NCBI GenBank assembly: GCA_900766195.1
Contig: CAAFUN010000085.1
Location: forward strand, 1-28,969
Direction of reading: 5' to 3'
Source of the DNA: an uncultured Bacteroides sp.
GTDB lineage: Bacteria; Bacteroidota; Bacteroidia; Bacteroidales; Bacteroidaceae
DNA: 28,969 nt
The notes beneath the pieces were generated by a model, which made no database searches, was not told where the DNA came from, and saw nothing but the letters and a program-made list of their open reading frames with translations. The position numbers and the translations under genes are program-made. Shown here in pieces: positions 7,945-15,092 of this stretch (position 1 is the first letter of the stretch; each line of letters begins with the position of its first letter).

Positions 7945-10269
7945 ATGAAAAAAATTACAATATTTTTTTTTATACTTTCTCTCATTACGGTAAATATTCA
8001 TGCACAATCTATTTGGGATATTTCTCACCTGGCATATGTTAAGCAATCTCTATCACAACCCGTATACTCCATCGCTTATAAACAACTTATAGAGGATGCT
8101 GAAACTGAACTGAAGGAAATACCGCTCTCTGTAACCATGAAGGAAGAAACGCCTGCAAGTGGAGATAAACATGACTATATGAGTCAGGCCAGGTATTATT
8201 GGCCTGATCCAAAACAAGCCAATGGAAAACCTTATATTTCACGGGATGGATTATCTAACCCCGAATTGGAAAAGCTTGATCGTGCCCGAATGGGAAAAAT
8301 GTCAAATAGCGTGATAACACTTTCTCTCGCTTACTATTTCAGTGGAGAAGAGAAGTATGCACGAAAAGCAACAGAACTAATTAGAGTCTGGTTTTTAGAT
8401 AAGCCGACTCGTATGAATCCGAACCTCAACTATGCACAGACAGTTCCAGGAAAATATAATGATCAGGGTCGATGTTATGGCATTATCGATTCTTACTCAT
8501 TCGTTGGCATGCTCGAAGCCATACCTTTACTTAAACAATCAAAAGCCTTTACTTCAGCCGACAGTCAACAACTCAAAGATTGGTTCAGCCAATTCCTGGA
8601 ATGGCTGTTGACCAGCAATCAAGGACAAGAAGAGAGTCGTCAGAAAAATAATCATAGCGTTGCATACGATGCTCAGATTATCTCATTTGCATTATATACA
8701 GGGAACAGAAGTATTGCTGAAAAATATATCCGTAGTTTCCCTCAAAAAAGGATATACGCTCAGATAGAAGCTGATGGGAAACAATTGCAAGAACTCAGAC
8801 GTACGCTGGCTTTTGGCTATTCGCTTTTTAACCTGAATCATATGACCGACGTATTTCTAATGGCAAAAGAGCAAGGTATTAATATTGATAAATGCACATC
8901 ACAGGATGGACGTAGCTTTTATAAAGCAGTAGATTTTCTGGCAGAGTATTTAGGTAAAAGTATCACTCAATGGCCTTACAAACAAATATCAGAATGGAGC
9001 ACTAAACAACAAGAATTCAGTGAGGAACTTTATCGCATTTATACGCTAAACCCCGAACGAAAAGACTATCTTAAACTATACAGGCAGTACACACAAATAA
9101 ACTGGAGAGATCGTTTTTTCCTACTTTATTATACTCCTGATGATACGGATAATGCATTTGCATTGGCAAATGAGCAATTGAGCTATGCAATAAAAAACAT
9201 TGATAAAATAAAACAGAAAGCTAAGGATACCACATTGGTAAGTCCACGCTCAATAGAAAAAGATGGTAGCCTCAGATTAGTGGCTGCACGTGATTGGTGC
9301 TCTGGATTTTTTCCAGGATCACTCTGGCAAATGTACGCCTATACGCATGCCACTTACTGGAAGAAAGAGGCGGCAGCTTATACATGGCCTCTTGAAAAAA
9401 TGAAGGAATACAAAGGTACACACGATCTGGGCTTCATTATTTATAATTCATTTGGTCAAGCTTATCGTCTCACAAAAGAAGAATCTTATAAGAATGTACT
9501 TTTAGAAGCCGCCAAAAGTCTGAGTTCCCGTTATAGCCCTACAATAAAAGCTATTCGCTCATGGGACTGGAATAAAAAGGTTTGGCAATATCCGGTTATT
9601 ATAGATAATATGCTGAACCTCGAACTACTCTTCAGTGCTACGAAGATAAGTGGTGATTCACTCTATTATAAAATAGCCGTTAATCATGCCAATACCACAC
9701 TGAAGAATCACTTCCGCAAAGACTATTCTTCTTATCATGTGGTGGATTACGATACAATAACAGGAAATGTACTTTCTAAAGGAACTCATCAGGGATATAA
9801 TGATGCTTCAGTATGGTCTCGCGGCCAAGCATGGGGGTTATATGGATTCACGATGTGTTATCGGTTTACAAAACAGATGACTTATCTAAATCAGGCGGAA
9901 AAAATAGCAGAATTCTTCTTTAATCAGCCCAACTTAGCTACAGACCTCATTCCTTATTGGGACATGAAAGACCCAACCATTCCTAATGCGCCGAGAGATG
10001 CCTCTGCAGCTGCTGTTATTGCTTCTGCTTTATATGAATTATGTGATTATGTTGACAACAACAAGGCAGTATTCTATAAACAACAGGCAGATAAAATCAT
10101 TAAAAGTCTTATAGATCATTATCAAGCTACACCGAAGAGTAATCAAGGATTCCTCTTACTACATTCCACCGGCCATTATCCTAAAAATGACGAAATAGAT
10201 GCTCCGATATCTTATGCCGATTACTATTATCTGGAAGCCCTTTTTCGCAAAGCAAAATTGGAGCAATGA
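7945..10269 (+). CDS. Fusion enzyme: alginate-lyase-superfamily polysaccharide lyase (PL38-like) + GH88 unsaturated glucuronyl hydrolase
   Basis: The protein has about 774 residues; numbers below count from the alternative ATG at 7939. A type I signal (ends NIHAQ) without a lipobox suggests the periplasm. Residues about 25-395 form an alpha/alpha-toroid lyase with ARYYWPDP (85-91), a catalytic-type NNH (237-239), RR (287-288) and Y294, as in alginate_lyase-family enzymes. Residues about 400-776 form a GH88 domain with RDWCSGFFPG, an Asp in THDLGF (496), an Asp in IIDNMLN (556), HQG (617) and WSRGQAW (626-632). The two Asp match the residues GH88 uses for hydration of unsaturated uronates. The lyase half would create the unsaturated ends the GH88 half removes. 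Assignment to PL38 is from memory of the family and is less certain than the superfamily. The TGA overlaps the next ATG (ATGA), implying translational coupling. Confidence 0.88.
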   Translation: MKKITIFFFILSLITVNIHAQSIWDISHLAYVKQSLSQPVYSIAYKQLIEDAETELKEIPLSVTMKEETPASGDKHDYMSQARYYWPDPKQANGKPYISRDGLSNPELEKLDRARMGKMSNSVITLSLAYYFSGEEKYARKATELIRVWFLDKPTRMNPNLNYAQTVPGKYNDQGRCYGIIDSYSFVGMLEAIPLLKQSKAFTSADSQQLKDWFSQFLEWLLTSNQGQEESRQKNNHSVAYDAQIISFALYTGNRSIAEKYIRSFPQKRIYAQIEADGKQLQELRRTLAFGYSLFNLNHMTDVFLMAKEQGINIDKCTSQDGRSFYKAVDFLAEYLGKSITQWPYKQISEWSTKQQEFSEELYRIYTLNPERKDYLKLYRQYTQINWRDRFFLLYYTPDDTDNAFALANEQLSYAIKNIDKIKQKAKDTTLVSPRSIEKDGSLRLVAARDWCSGFFPGSLWQMYAYTHATYWKKEAAAYTWPLEKMKEYKGTHDLGFIIYNSFGQAYRLTKEESYKNVLLEAAKSLSSRYSPTIKAIRSWDWNKKVWQYPVIIDNMLNLELLFSATKISGDSLYYKIAVNHANTTLKNHFRKDYSSYHVVDYDTITGNVLSKGTHQGYNDASVWSRGQAWGLYGFTMCYRFTKQMTYLNQAEKIAEFFFNQPNLATDLIPYWDMKDPTIPNAPRDASAAAVIASALYELCDYVDNNKAVFYKQQADKIIKSLIDHYQATPKSNQGFLLLHSTGHYPKNDEIDAPISYADYYYLEALFRKAKLEQ

Positions 10270-12788
10270 AACAAATCGTTACGCTATTTCTCATCCTCTT
10301 CTTCAACTGCATACAACTGTCTGCTGGTATTCCTACGACCCAAAAGATGAGGATCAATGACAGATGGAAATTCATCCGTCAGGATATGGCGAATGTGTGG
10401 GAAGTAATGCGACCGATAAAAGCCGGGCAACCCGAATCTGTACCTCTGTGGCTTAATGTCACACTGCCTCATTGCTTTAACTCAGAGGATGCAGTAGATC
10501 CTGACTTAAATTATTATCAAGGAGTCGGATGGTATAAAACCTCTCTTTCGATCGACAATCCATACAAGAAAGGACGTGTTCTTTTAGAGTTTGAGGGAGC
10601 TGGGCAAAAGACGGATGTATACATTTACAACACGAAAGTAGGTAATCACGTAGGAGGCTATGACGATTGGGTTGTGGACATTACAGAAGCTATAGATTCT
10701 TTTAGACAGACTGATTTATATCAGACTCAATTCGATGGTAAAATACCGATTGCCGTTCGTTGTGATAACAGTCGTGATACAGAGCGAATACCCTCTTCCA
10801 TGTCTGACTTCACTATTTATGGTGGACTTTATAGATATGTAAATCTTATCTATACCCCACCCATCTCTCTAAATAACATAAAGATTATTCCACAAGTCGA
10901 TGAAAAAGGCAAAAAAGGTTCTGTATCTATTTCTGTTTCTTTGTATAATCCACAACCTTTAACCCAAATATCAGATAACGTTCTTTTAAATATACAGGTG
11001 AAAGACCCGTCAGGAAAAGATATCTATTATCACGAAATAAATAATTCTTTAACTAAAAATAAAAATATTGATACTGCAAAGCTTTTCCCATTAAATATAA
11101 GCGATAATAATTTTAACGTTACCGATGACCTAAAGGCTATCCTTCCTCCTAAGCTAGTGGATGAAATTCAGCCGCTTTCTTTTAATATCCCAAAGCCATT
11201 ACTTTGGGATATTGATACACCCAATCTATACACCTGCACAATAACTCTTACTGTAAACGGTCAGACGATGAAAGCCATTGAACGTTTCGGCTTTAGAAAT
11301 TATGAGTTCAAAGATAAAGGACCTTTCTATTTGAATGGGAAACGTCTCTTGCTACGTGGTACTCATCGTCATGAAGACCATGCTGGTGTAGGTGCGGCTA
11401 TGACGGAAGAAATGATGATCAAAGAGATGAAAATGATAAAGGAGATGGGAGCAAATTTCATACGGTTAGGGCATTACCAGCAATCGGATATTATCCTAAA
11501 TTTATGTGATGAATTGGGCCTTTTAGTGTGGGAAGAGATTCCTTGGTGTCGTGGTGGATTAGGAGGAGAGAGTTACAAAGCACAGGCACGCCGCATGTTA
11601 ACCAACATGATTGAGCAACATCACAACCATCCTTCAGTCATTTTATGGGGACTTGGCAACGAGAATGACTGGCCGGGAGACTTCCCCACTTTTAACAAGG
11701 ACTCCATTCGCAACTTCATGACGGAATTGCACAACCTTGCCCACGAATTAGACGAGCAACGGAAGACCTGTATCCGAAGGTGCGATTTCTGCAAAGATGT
11801 GGTAGATGTATATTCACCCACGATTTGGGCGGGATGGTACAGCAAAGCTTATACGGATTATAAAGCGATGGCTAACGAGGGCATGCAGTCTGTCAACCAT
11901 TTCTTTCATGCGGAATGGGGAGGCGACAGTCATGCAGGGCGTCACGCAGAAAGTGATCTCGCTGATATAAGTAATGCTGCTAAAAACGGTGATTGGTCCG
12001 AATCCTACATTATCCGTTTGTTTGACTGGCATCTAAAAGAACAAGAAACGATGCCTTGGCTTACAGGTTCAGCATTTTGGACTTTCAAAGATTTCGCCAC
12101 TCCGCTAAGGCCGGATAATCCAATACCTTATGTTAACCAAAAAGGAGTTGTACAGCGAGATTTTACACCTAAAGAAAGTTATTATGTATTCCAATCCTAT
12201 TGGAGTAAAAAACCAATGGTACATATTTACGGACATACCTGGCCTATAAGATGGGGTAAACCAAACGAAGCAAAAGAAATTTTGGTTTATTCCAACTGCC
12301 ATGAAGTGGAGCTCATTGTCAATGGAGTATCTCATGGAAAAAAGAAAAGGAATAGTCAAAACTTTCCTGCTGCAGGATTGCGCTGGTATATTCCTCTATG
12401 TGAAGGAGCTAACCTGATAGAAGCGAAATCAGAAAGCAAAGAAGGAACAATTACCGACAGTATAACACAAGAATATCAAACAGCAGTTTGGGGAGATGAA
12501 GCAAAGCTTGAAATGAACTATACTTTTATCAAAAAAAACATAGCATTAATAGAAGTTCAAATCAAAGATAAAAATGGCATACGTTGCCTAGATTCTAAGA
12601 AAGAGATAGAATTTCAACTAGCCGGGAATGGCAGTTTGATTCAAAATCAAGGTACTACTACCGGTTCACGCAAAATACAGTTTTCTAATGGAAGAGCATA
12701 CATTAAGGCTATAATAAAAGGCGAGTGTAATGTTTATGCTGAAACAAAAGATTTACGGGGACACTTCATACATATCGTTTCACAATAA
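10266..12788 (+). CDS. GH2 beta-glycosidase (beta-glucuronidase/beta-galactosidase-like)
   Basis: This 840-residue protein has a type I signal (ends about LSAG, residue 21) and is probably periplasmic. The GH2 layout is visible: an N-terminal jelly roll (about 28-200, GVGWYKTSL, VGGYDDW), an immunoglobulin-like domain (about 200-345), a TIM barrel (about 346-640, FYLNGKRLLLRGTHRHED, FIRLGHY), then C-terminal beta domains. The likely acid/base is Glu466 in WGLGNEND and the likely nucleophile Glu550 in HAEWGGDS. The family acts on terminal beta-galactosides, glucuronides, galacturonides or mannosides. With a lyase-GH88 fusion next to it and uronate catabolism downstream, a beta-uronidase is the best guess. 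The second domain has an AT-rich extra segment at about 255-305. It overlaps the upstream gene by 4 bases. Confidence 0.88.
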   Translation: MKQIVTLFLILFFNCIQLSAGIPTTQKMRINDRWKFIRQDMANVWEVMRPIKAGQPESVPLWLNVTLPHCFNSEDAVDPDLNYYQGVGWYKTSLSIDNPYKKGRVLLEFEGAGQKTDVYIYNTKVGNHVGGYDDWVVDITEAIDSFRQTDLYQTQFDGKIPIAVRCDNSRDTERIPSSMSDFTIYGGLYRYVNLIYTPPISLNNIKIIPQVDEKGKKGSVSISVSLYNPQPLTQISDNVLLNIQVKDPSGKDIYYHEINNSLTKNKNIDTAKLFPLNISDNNFNVTDDLKAILPPKLVDEIQPLSFNIPKPLLWDIDTPNLYTCTITLTVNGQTMKAIERFGFRNYEFKDKGPFYLNGKRLLLRGTHRHEDHAGVGAAMTEEMMIKEMKMIKEMGANFIRLGHYQQSDIILNLCDELGLLVWEEIPWCRGGLGGESYKAQARRMLTNMIEQHHNHPSVILWGLGNENDWPGDFPTFNKDSIRNFMTELHNLAHELDEQRKTCIRRCDFCKDVVDVYSPTIWAGWYSKAYTDYKAMANEGMQSVNHFFHAEWGGDSHAGRHAESDLADISNAAKNGDWSESYIIRLFDWHLKEQETMPWLTGSAFWTFKDFATPLRPDNPIPYVNQKGVVQRDFTPKESYYVFQSYWSKKPMVHIYGHTWPIRWGKPNEAKEILVYSNCHEVELIVNGVSHGKKKRNSQNFPAAGLRWYIPLCEGANLIEAKSESKEGTITDSITQEYQTAVWGDEAKLEMNYTFIKKNIALIEVQIKDKNGIRCLDSKKEIEFQLAGNGSLIQNQGTTTGSRKIQFSNGRAYIKAIIKGECNVYAETKDLRGHFIHIVSQ

Positions 12789-12791
12789 TAA

Positions 12792-12811
12792 ATCTAATTT
12801 GATTATTAGAT
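12792..12811 (+). terminator. Weak hairpin after the GH2 gene
   Basis: ATCTAAT (12792-12798) and ATTAGAT (12805-12811) form a 7-bp stem with a 6-base loop just after the GH2 stop. There is no following T run and the stem is AT-rich, so it would be a weak terminator or RNA-end stabiliser. Confidence 0.3.
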
Positions 12812-12821
12812 CTGTTGGATA

Positions 12822-12838
12822 ATTGCAAAATCCATATA
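12822..12838 (+). repeat. 17-base direct repeat, copy 1 (upstream of the SDR gene)
   Basis: ATTGCAAAATCCATATA is identical to 14922-14938, which is the 3' end of uxuA coding AKSIY. The match extends upstream with GTTGGA (12814-12819 versus 14909-14914) across a short gap. The two copies bracket the SDR-uxuA pair, 2100 bases apart. Confidence 0.75.
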
Positions 12839-12862
12839 GATTCTTTCTATAAAAGTAGAATC
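12839..12862 (+). terminator. Second weak hairpin before the SDR gene
   Basis: GATTCT (12839-12844) and AGAATC (12857-12862) pair as a 6-bp stem and are followed by CATTTTATG. With the hairpin at 12792-12811 it may end the susC-GH2 transcript before the new promoter at 12904. Weak on its own. Confidence 0.25.
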
Positions 12863-12881
12863 CATTTTATGACTGCCGATG

Positions 12882-12911
12882 CGTGAAAGTCCATCATTTC
12901 ATGTACATTTG
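12882..12911 (+). promoter_or_regulatory. Predicted promoter with overlapping dyad, upstream of SDR-uxuA
   Basis: TACATTTG at 12904-12911 matches the Bacteroides -7 consensus TAnnTTTG and would give a leader of about 33 bases. Directly upstream, CGTGAAA (12882-12888) and TTTCATG (12897-12903) form an inverted repeat with one G-T pair and an 8-base spacer. It fills the space between the -33 and -7 positions, where a repressor would block polymerase. The promoter match is reasonable; the operator is speculative. Confidence 0.45.
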
Positions 12912-12950
12912 CAAAAAGATTAAGCAACTTAATGTTATAACATTATAATT

Positions 12951-13760
12951 ATGAAAAACTTATTTGATATCAAGGGTAAAGTCATCGTTCTTACCGGTGG
13001 CTGTGGAATTTTAGGGAAGAGTCTTGCAGGATATCTTGCCGAACAAGGTGCAAAAATTGTTATTCTCGACCGTGCAGAAGAGCTAGGGAAACAGCAAGAA
13101 GCTGAACTCAATCAGAAGACAGAAGCTCTGTTTCTGGTAACGGATGTCATGAACAAAGCTGTATTGGATGAGAATAGAAAAGCTATACTTGAGCGCTTCG
13201 GCAGAATAGACGTACTGCTGAATGCTGCCGGGGGTAATATGCCAGGTGCCACTATTGCACCGGATAAAACCGTTCTTGATCTTGATGTAGATGCTTTCAA
13301 AAAAGTGGTTGATCTCAACCTGTTCGGTACTATATTGCCTACAATGGCTTTCGTAGAAGTAATGGCAAAGAATAAGAAAGGTGCCATCGTGAATTTCTGT
13401 TCTGAATCTGCTTTACGTCCATTGACACGTGTGGTAGGTTATGGTTCCGCCAAAGCAGCTATTGCCAACTATACCCGCTACATGGCTACCGAATTGGCTA
13501 CCAAATTCAGTCCCGAGCTACGTGTTAACGCCATTGTACCCGGATTCCTGCTGACCAATCAAAACCGTGCACTGTTGACCAATCCTGATGGTTCATATAC
13601 CGACCGTGCAAGAACAATCATTGCACACACTCCTTGCGGACGTTTTGCTGAACCGGAAGAACTTTTCGGAACAATTCATTACCTCATCAGTGACGCTTCA
13701 AGCTTTGTAACGGGAGCATTGTCCGTTGTAGATGGTGGATTTGATGCTTTTTCAATCTAA
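12951..13760 (+). CDS. SDR-family D-mannonate oxidoreductase (fructuronate reductase)
   Basis: This 269-residue cytoplasmic protein has classical short-chain dehydrogenase features: the dinucleotide motif TGGCGILG (15-22), NAAGG (91-95), catalytic Ser about 151/153, Tyr164 and Lys168 (YGSAK), and a late PGF plus DGGF. The early NAAGGNMPGAT segment and the adjacent uxuA match the SDR-type mannonate oxidoreductases (YjmF/UxuB-like) that interconvert D-fructuronate and D-mannonate with NAD(P)H. Alternatives are KduD-type or DEH-reductase activity, also SDRs of uronate pathways and reasonable beside a lyase and GH88. It starts a two-gene unit with its own predicted promoter; uxuA follows 12 bases after the stop. 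Codon use looks richer in G and C than in the upstream PUL genes. Confidence 0.82.
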   Translation: MKNLFDIKGKVIVLTGGCGILGKSLAGYLAEQGAKIVILDRAEELGKQQEAELNQKTEALFLVTDVMNKAVLDENRKAILERFGRIDVLLNAAGGNMPGATIAPDKTVLDLDVDAFKKVVDLNLFGTILPTMAFVEVMAKNKKGAIVNFCSESALRPLTRVVGYGSAKAAIANYTRYMATELATKFSPELRVNAIVPGFLLTNQNRALLTNPDGSYTDRARTIIAHTPCGRFAEPEELFGTIHYLISDASSFVTGALSVVDGGFDAFSI

Positions 13761-13772
13761 ATTTTGACGATT

Positions 13773-14948
13773 ATGTATTTATGTGAACAAACTTGGCGTT
13801 GGTATGGTCCTAACGACCCCATTAGCCTACAAGATATCAAACAAGCTGGTGCTACTGGCATTATCAATGCGCTACACCATATCCCTAACGGAGAAGTGTG
13901 GACAGTGGAAGAAATCATGAAACGTAAGCAACTTATTGAAGATGCTGGATTACGTTGGTCTGCAGTTGAGAGCGTGCCCGTACACGAACACATTAAGACA
14001 CAGACCGGAGACTTCCAAATCTATATTGAAAGCTATAAAGAAAGCCTGCGCAATCTTGGAAAATGCGGTATTAATATCGTGACTTACAACTTTATGCCTG
14101 TACTGGACTGGACACGTACAGACCTTGCATACGAGCTTCCTGACGGTTCACGCGCCTTACGTTTTGAACGTGCTGCTTTTGTAGCTTTTGATCTCTTCCT
14201 GCTGAAGCGCCCTGGCGCAGAAAAGGAATATTCCGAAGATGAGAAGGCTAAAGCCAAAGCACGCTTAGACCAAATGACAGAAGAAGACAAGCAAGTGCTC
14301 GTACGTAATATGATTGCAGGATTACCCGGTTCGGAAGAGAGCTTTACACTGGAACAATTCCAGCATGAGCTCGACCGCTATAAGGGCATTACTTCTGAAA
14401 AGTTACGTGCTAATCTTATCTACTTCTTAAAAGAAGTGACTCCCGTTGCCGATGAAGCCGGAGTATTGCTGGTTATTCATCCCGACGATCCTCCTTGCTC
14501 TATCCTCGGATTGCCTCGTATCATGAGTTCGGCAGCCGACTTTCAGGCTCTCATCGATGCCGTACCTAATAAGAGTAACGGACTTTGCCTCTGCACAGGC
14601 TCACTCGGCGTAAGCAGTGCCAATGACTTGGAAGGTATGATGAAGCAATTTGGAGACCGTATCAATTTTGTACACTTCCGCAGTACACAACGCGATGCTG
14701 AAGGCAACTTCTATGAAGCCAACCACCTGGAAGGCGATGTAGACATGTATCATGTGATGAAAGCATTTCTCGAACTGCAGCAACGTCGCAAAGTATCTAT
14801 CCCTATGCGTCCCGATCACGGACATCAAATGATTGATGACTTGAAGAAGAAAACCAATCCCGGCTACTCCTGCATTGGGCGTCTACGTGGACTAGCAGAG
14901 CTTCGCGGGTTGGAAATGGGTATTGCAAAATCCATATACGAGAAATAA
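13773..14948 (+). CDS. uxuA: D-mannonate dehydratase
   Basis: The protein has 391 residues from the ATG at 13773, close to the usual UxuA length of about 394. The TTG at 13764 would add only three residues and is not preferred. It removes water from D-mannonate to give 2-keto-3-deoxy-D-gluconate, in the cytoplasm, with a divalent metal. Family hallmarks are the start CEQTWRWYGPNDP, NALHHIPNGEVW (32-43), and the metal-site residues His236 (VIHPDDPPCS), Cys274 (LCTGSLG), His301 (FVHFRST) and Asp348 (MRPDHGHQ). With the preceding SDR it performs fructuronate to mannonate to KDG. Uronate isomerase, KDG kinase and KDPG aldolase are not in the window and must lie elsewhere. Confidence 0.95.
   Translation: MYLCEQTWRWYGPNDPISLQDIKQAGATGIINALHHIPNGEVWTVEEIMKRKQLIEDAGLRWSAVESVPVHEHIKTQTGDFQIYIESYKESLRNLGKCGINIVTYNFMPVLDWTRTDLAYELPDGSRALRFERAAFVAFDLFLLKRPGAEKEYSEDEKAKAKARLDQMTEEDKQVLVRNMIAGLPGSEESFTLEQFQHELDRYKGITSEKLRANLIYFLKEVTPVADEAGVLLVIHPDDPPCSILGLPRIMSSAADFQALIDAVPNKSNGLCLCTGSLGVSSANDLEGMMKQFGDRINFVHFRSTQRDAEGNFYEANHLEGDVDMYHVMKAFLELQQRRKVSIPMRPDHGHQMIDDLKKKTNPGYSCIGRLRGLAELRGLEMGIAKSIYEK
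14922..14938 (+). repeat. 17-base direct repeat, copy 2 (inside the 3' end of uxuA)
   Basis: Identical to 12822-12838. Here it encodes part of the UxuA C-terminus (GIAKSIYEK), so this copy is the functional one and the upstream copy may be a scar. Confidence 0.75.
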
Positions 14949-14970
14949 AGATCTCTCTACAAAAAATAAT

Positions 14971-15011
14971 GTACACCTCAAAAAGTTCAATCTTTGACTT
15001 TTGAGGTGCAC
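14971..15011. terminator. Bidirectional intrinsic terminator between the convergent loci
   Basis: GTACACCTCAAAA (14971-14983) pairs with TTTTGAGGTGCAC (14999-15011) with a single mismatch. The inner sequence can extend the stem through GT/AC and CAA/TTG to a 3-base loop. On the minus strand it is followed by ATTATTTTTTG, a good U-tract for ending locus B; on the plus strand by TTATTATAT, a weaker one for ending uxuA. Confidence 0.85.
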
Positions 15012-15021
15012 TTATTATATA

Positions 15022-15030
15022 GGGGGGGGG
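15022..15030. repeat. Homopolymer run of nine G
   Basis: Nine consecutive G sit just past the terminator in an otherwise AT-rich spacer between converging genes. Such tracts slip during replication, but this one lies in no gene and is unlikely to affect expression. Confidence 0.9.
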
Positions 15031-15092
15031 TAATTAAAGTCAACAAATAAAAACACAGAGTATCAAAGATAAGCTACTCCGCAAGAAAGCTA

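Noticed and set aside
12951..13760. Assigning the SDR as KduD or as a DEH reductase
   Set aside because: Possible because GH88 and lyase products feed those steps, but adjacency to uxuA and the NAAGGN-type motif favour mannonate oxidoreductase; kept as an alternative.
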